Source: Pseudomonas typographi (GTDB taxonomy: Bacteria > Pseudomonadota > Gammaproteobacteria > Pseudomonadales > Pseudomonadaceae). Taken from it: a stretch of DNA of 64,000 nucleotides. Positions 16,073 to 25,777 of the stretch are shown here, in pieces. The notes below the pieces were generated by a model, which saw only the letters and a list, made by a program, of their open reading frames with translations, had not been told where the DNA came from and did not search any database. Position 1 is the stretch's first letter. The number at the start of each line of letters is the position of its first letter. A program made the position numbers and the translations under genes. Location: NCBI RefSeq assembly GCF_014694385.1, contig NZ_JAAOCA010000024.1, forward strand, positions 46,820 through 110,819, read 5' to 3'.

Positions 16073-17467
16073 CTACAGCGTCTCCATACGGCCTTCGAAC
16101 CAGGCCAGTTTATCCCGCAGCGTCACCACTTCACCGACGATCACCAACGTGGGCGCATGCACCTCGTGCTGCGCCACCAGCGCCGGAAGGTTCGCCAAGG
16201 TGCCGGTGAACACCCGCTGGTGCACGGTAGTGCCCTGCTGAATCAACGCCGCTGGCGTGTTGGCCGCGCGCCCATGGCGGATCAAACCCTCGCAGATGAC
16301 CGGCAGGCCCACCAGGCCCATGTAAAACACCAGGGTCTGTGCCGGCGCGACCAACTCCTGCCAGGGCAGGTCGCTGGAGCCGTCTTTCAGGTGCCCGGTC
16401 ACGAAGCGCACCGACTGGGCGTGATCGCGATGGGTCAATGGAATGCCGGCATACGCCGCGCAGCCACTGGCGGCGGTGATGCCCGGCACTACCTGGAAGG
16501 GAATGCCGTGCGCGGCCAGTTCTTCGATTTCCTCACCGCCCCGCCCAAAAATGAACGGGTCGCCGCCCTTGAGCCTCACCACCCGCTTGCCTGCCTGGGC
16601 AAGCGTGACCAATAACTCGTTGATTTTCTCCTGTGGTACGGCGTGGTCGGCGCGGCGCTTGCCCACGTAGATACGCTCGGCGTCGCGCCGGCACAGGTCG
16701 ATGATCGCCGGCGCCACCAAACGGTCATAAAGCACCACATCGGCCTGCTGCATCAACCGCAGCGCCCGAAACGTGAGCAGGTCTGGGTCGCCGGGTCCGG
16801 CGCCGACCAGGTATACCTCGCCGGGTGCATGGGGCGGGGCACCCTCGACACGCTCTTGCAACAAGCGCTCGGCCTCGGCGCCCTGCCCGGCCAATTGGCG
16901 GTCTGCCACCGGCCCTTGGAACACCTCTTCCCAAAAGGCCCGGCGCTGGTTCACGTTCGGGTACAACTGCTTGACCTTGTCACGAAACTTGGCGGCCAGC
17001 CCGGCCAACTCGCCATAGCGTGGCGGTATCCAGGCTTCCAACCGCGCACGGATCAGCCGTGCCAACACCGGTGCATCGCCACCGCTGGACACCGCGACCA
17101 CCAACGGCGAGCGGTCGACGATCGCCGGGAAGATCACCGAACACAGGGCAGGCGCATCGACCACGTTCACCGGCACGCCGCGCCGATGCGCCTCGGCCGA
17201 TACCTGGGCATTGAGCAGGGTATCGTCGGTGGCGGCGATCACCAATTGGCAGCCGTCCTGGTCATTGCCTTGATACTCCCTGGCCAGCGCTTGCCCATCA
17301 TGGGCGGCCAACAGCGCCGCGAGCTGGCTGTCGATGTACGGGGCCACCACCCGCAAGCGCGCGCCGGCATCGACCAACAAACGCGACTTGCGCAAGGCTA
17401 TGTCGCCCCCGCCCACCACCAGAACCTGGTGCCCGGCGAGCTTGTGGAACAGCGGCAGGTACTTCAT
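16073..17467 (-). CDS. cysG: Siroheme synthase (multifunctional CysG)
   Basis: The 464-aa protein fuses two modules. The N-terminal precorrin-2 dehydrogenase/ferrochelatase has an NAD-binding VVGGGDIALRK motif. The C-terminal SAM-dependent uroporphyrinogen-III methyltransferase has VGAGPGDPDLLTFRALRLMQ, GKR.ADHAVPQ.KIN and KGGDPFIFGRGGEE. It makes siroheme for sulfite and nitrite reductases. Length equals the family norm. It follows serS on the minus strand with no gap between the serS stop and its ATG. In P. aeruginosa the tus sulfur-relay genes follow cysG; here the next gene is the convergent efflux channel. Confidence 0.95.
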   Translation of the reverse strand: MKYLPLFHKLAGHQVLVVGGGDIALRKSRLLVDAGARLRVVAPYIDSQLAALLAAHDGQALAREYQGNDQDGCQLVIAATDDTLLNAQVSAEAHRRGVPVNVVDAPALCSVIFPAIVDRSPLVVAVSSGGDAPVLARLIRARLEAWIPPRYGELAGLAAKFRDKVKQLYPNVNQRRAFWEEVFQGPVADRQLAGQGAEAERLLQERVEGAPPHAPGEVYLVGAGPGDPDLLTFRALRLMQQADVVLYDRLVAPAIIDLCRRDAERIYVGKRRADHAVPQEKINELLVTLAQAGKRVVRLKGGDPFIFGRGGEEIEELAAHGIPFQVVPGITAASGCAAYAGIPLTHRDHAQSVRFVTGHLKDGSSDLPWQELVAPAQTLVFYMGLVGLPVICEGLIRHGRAANTPAALIQQGTTVHQRVFTGTLANLPALVAQHEVHAPTLVIVGEVVTLRDKLAWFEGRMETL

Positions 17468-18748
17468 TCAACCGATAACCTCAAGGCCGGCCATGTACGG
17501 CTTGAGCACCTGCGGTATGCGGATGCTGCCATCGGCCTGCTGGTAGTTCTCCAGCACCGCCACCAGCGTGCGGCCCACCGCCAAGCCCGAACCGTTGAGG
17601 GTATGCACCAGCTCTGGCTTGCCGGTTTCCGGGTTGCGCCAGCGCGCTTGCATGCGCCGGGCTTGGAAGTCGCCGGTGTTGGAGCACGAAGAGATCTCAC
17701 GGTACTTGTTCTGGCTCGGCACCCACACTTCCAGGTCATAGGTTTTGGTGGCGCTGAAGCCCATGTCGCCGGTGCACAGCGCCAGCACACGATAGGGCAG
17801 CTCCAGCGCCTGCAGCACACGCTCGGCATGGGCGGTCAGGCTTTCCAGCGCCTGCATCGACTGCCCCGGCTCCACCACTTGGACCATTTCGACCTTGTCG
17901 AATTGATGCTGGCGGATCATGCCACGGGTATCGCGGCCCGATGCGCCGGCTTCGCTACGGAAACACGGGGTATGGGCGCAGAGCTTGAGCGGCAGGTCCT
18001 TGGCATCCAGTATGCGATCGGCGACCAAATTGGTCAGCGACACCTCCGCGGTGGGGATCAGGTACAGGTCGGCCTCGCCGTCGCGGGCGACCTTGAACAG
18101 GTCTTCGGCGAACTTGGGCAGTTGCCCGGTCCCCTGCAGGGCCGGCGCTTGTACCAAGTAGGGCGTATAGCACTCCTCGTAGCCGTGCTCAGCCACGTGC
18201 AAGTTGATCATGAACTGCGCCAACGCCCGGTGCAGGCGGGCAATCGGCCCGCGCAGCACGGCAAAGCGTGCGCCGGAGAGCTTGGCGGCGGTTTCGAAAT
18301 CGAGCAAAGCGCCCTTCTCACCCAGCGCGACGTGGTCGAGCACCGGGAAATCGAATTCACGCGGGGTGCCCCAACGCCGCACTTCGACGTTCTGTTCTTC
18401 GTCAGCACCCACCGGCACTGTTTCATCGGGCAGGTTGGGGATACCGAGCATGATAGCGTCCAACTCGTTCTGGATTGCCTCCAGTTCGACCTTGGCGCTG
18501 CCCAGCGCCTGGCCCATGCGCTCGACATCGGCCATCAGCGGGGCGATGTCTTCGCCGCGGGCCTTTGCCTGGCCGATGGACTTGGAGCGCGCGTTACGTT
18601 CCGCCTGCAACTGCTCGGTGCGGGTTTGCGCAGCCTTACGCTGGTTTTCCAGCGCTTCAAGGCGCGCGATGTCCAGGGTGTAACCCCGGGTCGCCAGGCG
18701 GTCGGCCACTTCCTGTAACTGGCCGCGTAACAGTTTCGAATCGAGCAT
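17468..18748 (-). CDS. serS: Seryl-tRNA synthetase
   Basis: The 426-aa class II synthetase starts with the long tRNA-binding coiled coil (residues about 30-100). Motif 2 (CFRSEAGASGRDTRGMIRQHQF) and motif 3 (NGSGLAVGRTLVAVLENYQ) follow. The start is set at MLDSKLLR, the conserved family N-terminus, not seven codons upstream at MNTRETD. It charges tRNA-Ser and tRNA-Sec. It lies between rarA and cysG in a minus-strand run. Confidence 0.96.
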   Translation of the reverse strand: MLDSKLLRGQLQEVADRLATRGYTLDIARLEALENQRKAAQTRTEQLQAERNARSKSIGQAKARGEDIAPLMADVERMGQALGSAKVELEAIQNELDAIMLGIPNLPDETVPVGADEEQNVEVRRWGTPREFDFPVLDHVALGEKGALLDFETAAKLSGARFAVLRGPIARLHRALAQFMINLHVAEHGYEECYTPYLVQAPALQGTGQLPKFAEDLFKVARDGEADLYLIPTAEVSLTNLVADRILDAKDLPLKLCAHTPCFRSEAGASGRDTRGMIRQHQFDKVEMVQVVEPGQSMQALESLTAHAERVLQALELPYRVLALCTGDMGFSATKTYDLEVWVPSQNKYREISSCSNTGDFQARRMQARWRNPETGKPELVHTLNGSGLAVGRTLVAVLENYQQADGSIRIPQVLKPYMAGLEVIG

Positions 18749-18822
18749 GTCAGTCTCTCGTGTGTTCAATAGGTTCGGGGCAGTGCCGCCTGGCTCAGAG
18801 GGGCCCGCCAGGGGTGGGGCGT

Positions 18823-20154
18823 TCAGCGCTTGCGGCGCCGTTTCGGGCTGGCTTGGTCCAGGGCCGCCAGGTGGCTGAGCTTTTCCCGGATTTTCAGTTC
18901 CAGCCCTCGTGGCACGGGCTGATAGTACTGCCGAGGCGTAAGATTTTCCGGAAAATAATCTTCGCCGGCGGCGTAGGCGTCTGGCTCATCGTGAGCGTAC
19001 CGATATTCCTCGCCATAACCCAGTTGCTTCATCAGTTTGGTCGGGGCGTTGCGCAAATGCAGCGGCACCTCCAGCGACCCTTGCTCGGCGGCATCGCGCA
19101 TCGCGGCGTTGAACGCGCTATACACCGCGTTGCTTTTGGGTGCGCAGGCCAGGTATACGATCGCCTGCGCCACCGCCAACTCGCCTTCCGGGCTACCCAG
19201 GCGTTCTTGGACGTCCCAGGCCGACAAGCACAGGCCCAACGCGCGCGGGTCGGCATTGCCAATGTCTTCGCTGGCCATGCGCACCACCCGCCGGGCGATG
19301 TACAGGGGGTCGCAACCGCCGTCGAGCATGCGCGCGTACCAATACAGCGCGCCATCAGGGTTGGAGCCGCGTACCGACTTGTGCAGCGCTGAGATCTGAT
19401 CGTAAAAGGCCTCACCGCCCTTGTCGAAACGCCGCCGAGTGTCGCCGAGCAAGCTCTGCAACAGCTCTACCGAAATGGCCTCACCGTCTTCGGCCAGGTC
19501 TGCGGCGTTCTCCAGCAGGTTCAGCAAGCGCCGCCCGTCACCGTCCGCAGCCGCCACCAGCAGCGCGAAACCGTCGTCGCCCAACTGCAGGCGCCGCGCA
19601 CCTAGGCCCCGCTCTTCGCTCAGCGCGCGGGTCACCAGTTGGCGCATGGCGGCTTCGTCGAGGCTCTTGAGCACGTATACCCGTGCCCGCGAGAGCAAAG
19701 CGTTGTTAAGCTCGAATGAGGGGTTTTCGGTGGTGGCGCCGATGAAAATCAGCGTGCCGTCTTCCACATAGGGCAGAAAAGCATCCTGCTGGGCTTTATT
19801 GAACCGATGCACTTCATCGACGAACAAGATGGTCCGCCGCCCTGACTGCGCTGCGTGCTGGCGAGCGATTTCCACGGCCTGGCGGATTTCCTTGACCCCG
19901 GCCAGCACCGCCGACACGGTTTCGAAGTGCGCATCCGACACCTTGGCCAACAACCGCGCCAGAGTGGTCTTGCCCACGCCCGGGGGGCCCCAAAAGATCA
20001 TCGAATGCAATGCGCCCTGCTCCAGGGCCTCACGTAATGGCTTGCCCCGGGCCAGCAGGTGTTGCTGGCCCACGTACTCATCCAGGCTCGTGGCGCGCAA
20101 GCGCGCGGCCAGCGGCTGAGCCACCGGGGCGCTGGCAAACAAGTCCCTGGCCAC
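18823..20154 (-). CDS. rarA: Replication-associated recombination protein A (RarA/MgsA AAA ATPase)
   Basis: The 443-aa AAA+ protein has Walker A GPPGVGKTT, Walker B LFVDEVHRFNKAQQD, sensor-1 GATTENPSF and the C-terminal MgsA tetramerisation region. Related to clamp loaders, it acts at stalled forks. It starts with GTG, preceded by AGGA, six bases after the lolA stop, so the two genes are almost certainly co-transcribed. Confidence 0.94.
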   Translation of the reverse strand: MARDLFASAPVAQPLAARLRATSLDEYVGQQHLLARGKPLREALEQGALHSMIFWGPPGVGKTTLARLLAKVSDAHFETVSAVLAGVKEIRQAVEIARQHAAQSGRRTILFVDEVHRFNKAQQDAFLPYVEDGTLIFIGATTENPSFELNNALLSRARVYVLKSLDEAAMRQLVTRALSEERGLGARRLQLGDDGFALLVAAADGDGRRLLNLLENAADLAEDGEAISVELLQSLLGDTRRRFDKGGEAFYDQISALHKSVRGSNPDGALYWYARMLDGGCDPLYIARRVVRMASEDIGNADPRALGLCLSAWDVQERLGSPEGELAVAQAIVYLACAPKSNAVYSAFNAAMRDAAEQGSLEVPLHLRNAPTKLMKQLGYGEEYRYAHDEPDAYAAGEDYFPENLTPRQYYQPVPRGLELKIREKLSHLAALDQASPKRRRKR

Positions 20155-20160
20155 GCCGGG

Positions 20161-20784
20161 TTATTCCTGGATCACGTCGGCACCCTTGGGGATGTCGAAC
20201 TTGAAGATGCTCGCCGGGATCGGCTCGTTGGCCTTGATACCGGTGAACAACAGGTTGGTGCGCTGGCCAACGCTGTCGATCAGTTGCATGTCGTTAAGGG
20301 TGCCACGGCGGAACGACAGGCGCAGCGAATCGAACAGCGTGTCTTTGGTTTTGGGTTTGAGGGTGAAGTCGATCACGTCACCGCTTTGCTTGGCGCTGAT
20401 GTCGAAGCTCTGGCTGATCTTCGAAATGTCGCCAGAGAGCAGCAACGCCGGCGTTTGGGTCAAACGCTGGTCAAGCTTCTTGATGGTGACCTGCTCGAGG
20501 TCCGGGTCCCAAAGCGACACTTTTTGGCCGTCGGACACCATCAGTTGTTCCTGCGGTGGGTCGGTGTGCCAGTAAAACAAGCCGGGGCGCTGCAGCGACA
20601 GCTCGCCAGCGGTTTCCTGCAGTTGCGTACCGCTGCCGTCCAGTGTGAGCTGGGAAAAACGACCGGTCAGGGTTTGCGCCTGCTCCAGCAGTTGGGTGAG
20701 CGATTTCACCGCTTGCTCATCGGCGTGGGCGGCGGTGCCGCCAAGGCCCAGGGCCGCGACCCACAATAGGCGAATAAGGCGCAT
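20161..20784 (-). CDS. lolA: Outer-membrane lipoprotein carrier protein LolA
   Basis: The 207-aa protein has a Sec signal peptide (residues 1-21, ending about TAAHA). The mature part reads as LolA: LTGRFSQLTLDGSGTQLQETAGELSLQRPGLFYW, KVSLWDPDLEQVTI, then DTLFDSLRLSF..G.LNDMQLIDS. It shuttles lipoproteins across the periplasm to LolB. It lies between ftsK and rarA on the minus strand. Confidence 0.94.
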   Translation of the reverse strand: MRLIRLLWVAALGLGGTAAHADEQAVKSLTQLLEQAQTLTGRFSQLTLDGSGTQLQETAGELSLQRPGLFYWHTDPPQEQLMVSDGQKVSLWDPDLEQVTIKKLDQRLTQTPALLLSGDISKISQSFDISAKQSGDVIDFTLKPKTKDTLFDSLRLSFRRGTLNDMQLIDSVGQRTNLLFTGIKANEPIPASIFKFDIPKGADVIQE

Positions 20785-20840
20785 GGAACTCCTCGGATAA
20801 TTCAGGAAAACGCCCCGCCAGCAGGCAAGGCGTACAGGTA

Positions 20841-23384
20841 TCAGTCGCGCATCGGCCCTGGTGCGACCACATCGCGTGAGCCGTTGGTGTTCATGGGGGT
20901 GACTACCCCGGCCATTTCCATGGCCTCGATCATCCGTGCGGCGCGGTTGTAGCCGATCTTGAGCTTGCGCTGCACCGACGAAATCGATGCCCGGCGGCTC
21001 TCTAGCACGAACGCCACCGCCTCGTCGTAGAGCGGGTCGCTCTCGCTGTCATCACTGTCGCCACCGCCCGTGCCGCCCTCGAAACCGCCGCCACCCTCTT
21101 CCACGCCCGCGAGAATATCGTCGTTGTAGTCCGGCGCCCCGCGTTTTTTCCATGCCTCGACCACCCGGTGCACTTCATCGTCGGAAACGAACGCACCGTG
21201 AACGCGGATCGGCAGGCTGGTGCCCGGCGGCATGTAAAGCATATCGCCGTGGCCAAGCAACTGCTCGGCGCCACCTTGGTCGATGATGGTCCGCGAGTCG
21301 ATTTTGCTCGACACCTGGAACGCCATGCGGGTAGGGATGTTGGCCTTGATCAGCCCGGTGATCACGTCCACCGACGGCCGTTGGGTGGCAAGGATCAAAT
21401 GGATACCGGCCGCGCGCGCCTTTTGGGCGATACGGGCGATCAGTTCTTCGACTTTCTTGCCGACGATCATCATCATGTCGGCGAATTCATCGACGACCAC
21501 CACGATGGTCGGCAGGGTCGCTAGCCGTGGCGCCTCGTCTTCCATGCTCTGGCGCCGGTACAGCGGGTCGGCCAATGGCGCCCCGGCCTCTTCGGCATCC
21601 TTGACCTTGCGGTTGAAGCCGGCGAGGTTGCGTACCCCCATCGCCGCCATCAATTTGTAGCGCCGCTCCATCTCCGCCACGCTCCAGCGCAGGGCATTGG
21701 CGGCGTCTTTCATGTCCGTGACCACCGGGCACAGCAAATGCGGAATGCCTTCGTAGATCGAAAGCTCGAGCATTTTCGGGTCGATCATGATCATCCGCGC
21801 ATCCTGCGGGGCGGACTTGAACAGAATCGACAAGATCATTGCATTCACCCCTACCGATTTACCGGAACCGGTCGTACCGGCCACCAGCAGGTGAGGCATT
21901 TTGGCGAGGTCGGTAATGACCGGCTTGCCGCCGATATCGTGGCCCAGCGCTAGGGTGACCGGTGATTTGGCGTCGTCATACTGGGTGGATTGCAGTACCT
22001 CGGAGAAACGCACGATCTGCCGGTCTTCGTTGGGGATTTCAATACCCACGGTGGTTTTGCCCGGAATCACCTCGACCACCCGCACGCTCATTACCGCCAG
22101 CGAACGCGCCAAGTCTTTGGCCAGGTTGGCGATGCGGCTGACTTTCACGCCGGGGGCCGGTTGTATTTCGTAGCGGGTGATCACCGGGCCGGGGTGGATG
22201 GAGTCTACCGTGACCTCGACACCGAATTCCTTGAGTTTGATTTCCAATAACTGGCCAATACTGGCCAGCGATTCGGGCGAGTATTGCACTTGTTTTTTTT
22301 CTGCCGCGTCCAGCAGGGACAACGGTGGCAAGGTGCCTTCGAGCGAGGCGTCGAACAGCGTCACTTGTTTTTCCTGTTGTGCGCGCTTGCTAGGCTCGGG
22401 GGCGTGTTCCGAAGACAACGGCACAATGGGCGGCATGTGCGGCCGTTCGACCGGCGGCCGACCGGGCGCTGGTGCCCGCACCTGCAACGCTACGGGCTCG
22501 GAGTTTTCGTCGTCTTCCCAGGGCGGCAGAATGGGCTCGATACGCGGTTCTTTGCGCGGCTCGGCACGGGGTGCGGCCGGCGCCACGACACGGGGCGCCG
22601 GCGCGCTGGTGGGCGGCATGTCCATGCTCGGTTGCACGGTGGCATCTTCCGGGCGCGCCAAGCGTTTGGCCGGCTTTACCGCGGGCGCCACGGGCGGTTC
22701 GTCGGCCAGGCGCAGTTGCGCGACCAACTGGCGGCGCTCGCTGCGCGCCGCCCACCAGCGGCTGAATACACCGTTGAACAGCTCGAGCAGGTCGAGGGTG
22801 ATCTTGCCGGTGATGTCCATCACCTTGAACCATGACAGGTCGGTAAACACCGTTAGGCCGAACAGAAACAGCGCGATGAACATCAAGGTGCTGCCTTGTA
22901 CGTTCAAGGCATTGCGCGCCAGGTCGCCCAGGCTTTCACCCAGGGCGCCGCCGGCCGACGCGGGCAGCCCGCTGGCACTGTGGAAATGGATATGCGCCAA
23001 CGCCGCCCCTGAGAGCACCAGGAACACCAGCCCGATCAGCCGCCAAGAGAACAACCAGCCGCTCCACTGCCAAGGCTGGTGGCGTTCGCGGAAGATCTGC
23101 CAGGTTTTGATGGCGAGCAACAAGGGGAAGATATAGGCGAAGTACCCCACTACCATGAACAGGATGTCGGCCGCATAGGCGCCAGCACGGCCCGCGGCGT
23201 TCTGCACCTGGAGCGCATTGCTCGGGTGGCTGAAGCCGGGGTCGGCCTGGTCATAGGTGAGCAAGGCCATCCACAGGTACAGGCACAACGCGCCCATGGC
23301 GATCAAGGCACCTTCCTTGAGGCGGTAATGCAGTTGCAGGCGCCAAGCCGGAAGGGTATGGGGTGTAGCGGTCGACTTCTTCAA
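20841..23384 (-). CDS. ftsK: DNA translocase FtsK
   Basis: The protein has an N-terminal region of four or five TM helices (ALIAMGALCLYLWMALLTY and later), a Pro/Ala/Glu-rich linker (about 270-370), and the RecA-like motor with Walker A GTTGSGKSVGVN and Walker B VVVVDEFADMMM. The C-terminal gamma winged helix follows (RRASISSVQRKLKIGYNRAARMIEAMEMAGVV). It couples septation to chromosome dimer resolution with XerCD. The start is set at a TTG (23384) because family members begin KKST at this point. The longer frame to 23528 is Arg-rich and unlike any FtsK. That gives 847 aa, somewhat longer than relatives, the excess lying in the linker. Confidence 0.9.
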   Translation of the reverse strand: MKKSTATPHTLPAWRLQLHYRLKEGALIAMGALCLYLWMALLTYDQADPGFSHPSNALQVQNAAGRAGAYAADILFMVVGYFAYIFPLLLAIKTWQIFRERHQPWQWSGWLFSWRLIGLVFLVLSGAALAHIHFHSASGLPASAGGALGESLGDLARNALNVQGSTLMFIALFLFGLTVFTDLSWFKVMDITGKITLDLLELFNGVFSRWWAARSERRQLVAQLRLADEPPVAPAVKPAKRLARPEDATVQPSMDMPPTSAPAPRVVAPAAPRAEPRKEPRIEPILPPWEDDENSEPVALQVRAPAPGRPPVERPHMPPIVPLSSEHAPEPSKRAQQEKQVTLFDASLEGTLPPLSLLDAAEKKQVQYSPESLASIGQLLEIKLKEFGVEVTVDSIHPGPVITRYEIQPAPGVKVSRIANLAKDLARSLAVMSVRVVEVIPGKTTVGIEIPNEDRQIVRFSEVLQSTQYDDAKSPVTLALGHDIGGKPVITDLAKMPHLLVAGTTGSGKSVGVNAMILSILFKSAPQDARMIMIDPKMLELSIYEGIPHLLCPVVTDMKDAANALRWSVAEMERRYKLMAAMGVRNLAGFNRKVKDAEEAGAPLADPLYRRQSMEDEAPRLATLPTIVVVVDEFADMMMIVGKKVEELIARIAQKARAAGIHLILATQRPSVDVITGLIKANIPTRMAFQVSSKIDSRTIIDQGGAEQLLGHGDMLYMPPGTSLPIRVHGAFVSDDEVHRVVEAWKKRGAPDYNDDILAGVEEGGGGFEGGTGGGDSDDSESDPLYDEAVAFVLESRRASISSVQRKLKIGYNRAARMIEAMEMAGVVTPMNTNGSRDVVAPGPMRD

Positions 23385-23740
23385 AACACGTGCTTTCCTG
23401 CGCGCCAGGTGCGCTTTACGGATAAAAAACCTACCACAGGCCGCACCGTCAACATAAACGGGCCGGGGCGTATTGTACGGCTTTGTGGGCGCCTTGCCAC
23501 GCTGGCTGAACGCCACGAGCGCGATCAACGGCCTGAGGCTTCGATTTGACCATGCATTATCTTTGCTGACAAAGGCTTATAAGCAGAAATTACAAAAAGA
23601 CCTTAGCCCGCTGCCCCGTTGACCACGGTGCGCACACGCAGGTTCCGCGGCGGCAGGGCAAAACGCAGCGCCAGAGGGTCGACGCCACGCACCGTAGCCA
23701 CGATACTGCCCCCTCCCCTTGCGCGACGTAGGCCCCTTCC
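23385..23740. other. Intergenic region between divergent ftsK and aat
   Basis: This 356-bp gap carries the promoters of both divergent genes. P. aeruginosa has trxB1 here, as I recall; no trxB-like coding is visible. A minus-strand frame ending at 23603 (VRGVDPLALRFALPPRNLRVRT) looks vaguely protein-like, but upstream it only continues as an antisense shadow of aat. Confidence 0.5.
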
Positions 23741-24460
23741 ATGCTGACCTGGCTTGACCGTAACGACCTGAGCTTCCCGCCAATCGAGCGCGCCCTGCGC
23801 GAACCGAACGGCTTGCTCGCCGCCGGGGGCGACCTTTCGCCGCAACGGCTGGTTCAGGCGTACCGCCAGGGCATTTTCCCGTGGTTCGAGGAGGGCCAGC
23901 CGATTTTGTGGTGGTCCCCGGACCCACGCACCGTGTTGCGCCCGGCACAACTGCATATTTCCCGCAGCCTGGCCAAGGTGCTGCGCCAGCAGCGCTTCGA
24001 GGTGAGCTTCGACCGTGACTTCCCGGCGGTTATCCGCGCCTGCGCCGCGCCGCGCAGCTACGCCAATGGCACATGGATCACCCCCAAGATGCAGCAGGCG
24101 TATATCCAGTTGCATGAGCAAGGCATCGCCCACTGCGTCGAGGTGTGGGAAGGCGGGCAACTGGTGGGCGGCCTGTATGGGCTGGCCATGGGCAAGATAT
24201 TCTTCGGCGAGTCGATGTTCAGCCGCGCCGACAACGCTTCGAAGGTCGGCTTCGTGACGCTGGTCCGGCACCTGGAACGTTCCGGTTTCGTACTGATCGA
24301 TTGCCAAATGCCCACCCAGCACTTGCACAGCTTAGGGGCCCAGGCCATCAGCCGGCGCGAGTTCGCAGCGTGCTTACACACTTACGCCGACCAACCCAGC
24401 GATGTGCGGTGGACCCCACATGGGGGTGTACCGGGCATTGGGGCTGAACCACCGCACTAG
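23741..24460 (+). CDS. aat: Leucyl/phenylalanyl-tRNA-protein transferase
   Basis: The 239-aa protein begins with MLTWLDRNDLSFPPIERAL and has the Aat landmarks GLLAAGGDLSPQRLVQAYRQGIFPWF, WWSPDPR, TWITPKM..AY..LHE.G.AHCVEVW and GESMFSRADNASK, then LIDCQMPTQHL. It adds Leu or Phe to N-terminal Lys/Arg proteins, creating N-degrons for ClpS-ClpAP, whose genes lie 1.3 kb downstream. It heads the aat-bpt pair. Confidence 0.95.
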   Translation: MLTWLDRNDLSFPPIERALREPNGLLAAGGDLSPQRLVQAYRQGIFPWFEEGQPILWWSPDPRTVLRPAQLHISRSLAKVLRQQRFEVSFDRDFPAVIRACAAPRSYANGTWITPKMQQAYIQLHEQGIAHCVEVWEGGQLVGGLYGLAMGKIFFGESMFSRADNASKVGFVTLVRHLERSGFVLIDCQMPTQHLHSLGAQAISRREFAACLHTYADQPSDVRWTPHGGVPGIGAEPPH

Positions 24461-24518
24461 GCGTTTGCCGTGGCACTGGCTTACACTGACGAGAAAACGC
24501 ATCAACCGAGGGTTGATC

Positions 24519-25226
24519 ATGACTGAGCTGGCGCGCCTGAAGTTTTATGCCACTCAACCCCATTCGTGCAGCTATTTGCCCGAGGAACAGGCCACCACGC
24601 TGTTTCTCGACCCCAGCCAGCCGATGGACGCGAGCGTGTATGCCGAGTTGTCGGAGATGGGCTTTCGGCGCAGCGGCGACCACCTATACCGCCCACATTG
24701 CCAGCGCTGCAATGCCTGCGTGCCGGCGCGTATCCCGGCCGATGACTTTATCCCGACCCGGGCGCAAAGGCGCATTCTCAAGCGCAACGCTGACCTGGCC
24801 GTGCTCAGCAGCACGCCGCGCTTCACCGAAGAATACTTCGACCTGTACCGGCGTTATATCGAGCAACGCCATGCCGACGGCGACATGTACCCGCCCAGCC
24901 GAGAGCAATTCTCTACCTTCCTGGTGCGCGACCTGCCGTTCTGCCGTTTCTTCGAGTTCCGCCGGGGCGAACAATTGATGGCGGTGGCCGTGACCGACAT
25001 CCTGCCCAATGGCCTGTCGGCGGTCTACACCTTCTACGAGCCCGACGAAGAACGCCGCAGCCTGGGGCGCTTTGCAATCCTCTGGCAGGTGGCCGAGGCG
25101 CTGCGCCTCCAACTGGACGCCGTTTACCTGGGCTACTGGATAAAGAACTGCAAGAAGATGAACTACAAGACCCAGTACCGGCCCATCGAGCTGCTAATCA
25201 ACCAGCGTTGGGTCACATTGAACTGA
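24519..25226 (+). CDS. bpt: Aspartate/glutamate leucyltransferase (Bpt/Ate)
   Basis: The 235-aa protein has the arginyl/leucyl-transferase N-terminal cysteine cluster (HSCSYLPEEQATTLFLDP, then CQRCNACVPARIP). The C-terminal acyltransferase half includes SAVYTFYEPDEE..SLGRFAILWQ and YLGYWIKNCKKMNYKTQYRP. It adds Leu to N-terminal Asp/Glu. The ATG is preceded by GAGGG; an upstream frame overlapping aat is not used. It follows aat by 58 bp. Confidence 0.95.
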   Translation: MTELARLKFYATQPHSCSYLPEEQATTLFLDPSQPMDASVYAELSEMGFRRSGDHLYRPHCQRCNACVPARIPADDFIPTRAQRRILKRNADLAVLSSTPRFTEEYFDLYRRYIEQRHADGDMYPPSREQFSTFLVRDLPFCRFFEFRRGEQLMAVAVTDILPNGLSAVYTFYEPDEERRSLGRFAILWQVAEALRLQLDAVYLGYWIKNCKKMNYKTQYRPIELLINQRWVTLN

Positions 25227-25231
25227 AGTCC

Positions 25232-25260
25232 TTGGCGTGCGGTCAGTTTTTCGGCACAAT
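25232..25260 (+). promoter_or_regulatory. Putative sigma-70 promoter of infA
   Basis: TTGGCG (25232-25237) and CACAAT (25255-25260) are separated by 17 bp. The implied leader to the infA start is about 200 nt and contains a perfect 8-bp-stem tetraloop hairpin at 25422-25441. Confidence 0.45.
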
Positions 25261-25421
25261 ACGCGCCACTTTTTGCCTGGCGCGAAAACAAGCCGCGAGA
25301 ACGCGTAGCGAGCAATGCAGAGGCAAGGCGAGCTGCCGACGAAGCGAAGTTTACCCAGCGTAAATGAGCATTCAAGGCCGCCACACCTACGCCGCCTGGC
25401 CTAGCGCAGTCGTTTTCACGC

Positions 25422-25441
25422 GGCCTGGATTGCTCCAGGCC
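25422..25441 (+). other. Hairpin in the infA 5' leader
   Basis: GGCCTGGA, TTGC loop, TCCAGGCC. It lies 29 bases before the infA ATG and has no T-run. It is more likely an RNA structural element of the leader than a terminator. Confidence 0.4.
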
Positions 25442-25470
25442 ACTAACTGGGATACCGAGGGTTTTACTGC

Positions 25471-25689
25471 ATGTCGAAAGAAGACAGCTTCGAAATGGAA
25501 GGCACTGTCGTCGACACCCTGCCTAACACCATGTTCCGCGTGGAGTTGGAAAACGGGCACGTCGTTACCGCGCACATCTCTGGAAAAATGCGCAAGAACT
25601 ACATCCGCATCCTGACCGGCGATAAGGTCCGGGTTGAACTGACCCCCTACGACCTCAGCAAAGGCCGCATCACCTACCGCGCCCGCTGA
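25471..25689 (+). CDS. infA: Translation initiation factor IF-1
   Basis: The 72-aa S1-like OB-fold protein reads [20 protein letters not shown], then [26 protein letters not shown], then [21 protein letters not shown]. This is the canonical IF-1 sequence and length. It binds the 30S A site during initiation. A strong terminator follows. Confidence 0.98.
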
Positions 25690-25697
25690 CCCCCTTC

Positions 25698-25736
25698 CCA
25701 ATGAAAACGCCCGGCAATGCCGGGCGTTTTCATTGG
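25698..25736. terminator. Bidirectional terminator between infA and clpA
   Basis: Arms CCAATGAAAACGCCCGGC and its exact reverse complement surround an AAT loop. The GC core is flanked by AAAA on one side and TTTT on the other, so it can end transcription of both convergent genes. Confidence 0.9.
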
Positions 25737-25777
25737 GCAAAACGTTCGCTGCGCTGTGGCAGTGAACCGGCCTGCAA

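Noticed and set aside
16643..18718. A 691-codon plus-strand frame opposite cysG and serS
   Set aside because: The composition (His/Gln/Arg/Gly-rich) is typical of antisense translation of these genes, which carry all family motifs.
23385..23528. Longer ftsK start
   Set aside because: The added 48 residues are basic and unlike any FtsK N-terminus, whereas TTG at 23384 matches the conserved KKST start.
25261..25470. Possible tRNA or small RNA gene ahead of infA
   Set aside because: No cloverleaf or TTCRANY-type T-loop was found. The hairpin at 25422-25441 is isolated and without a T-run.
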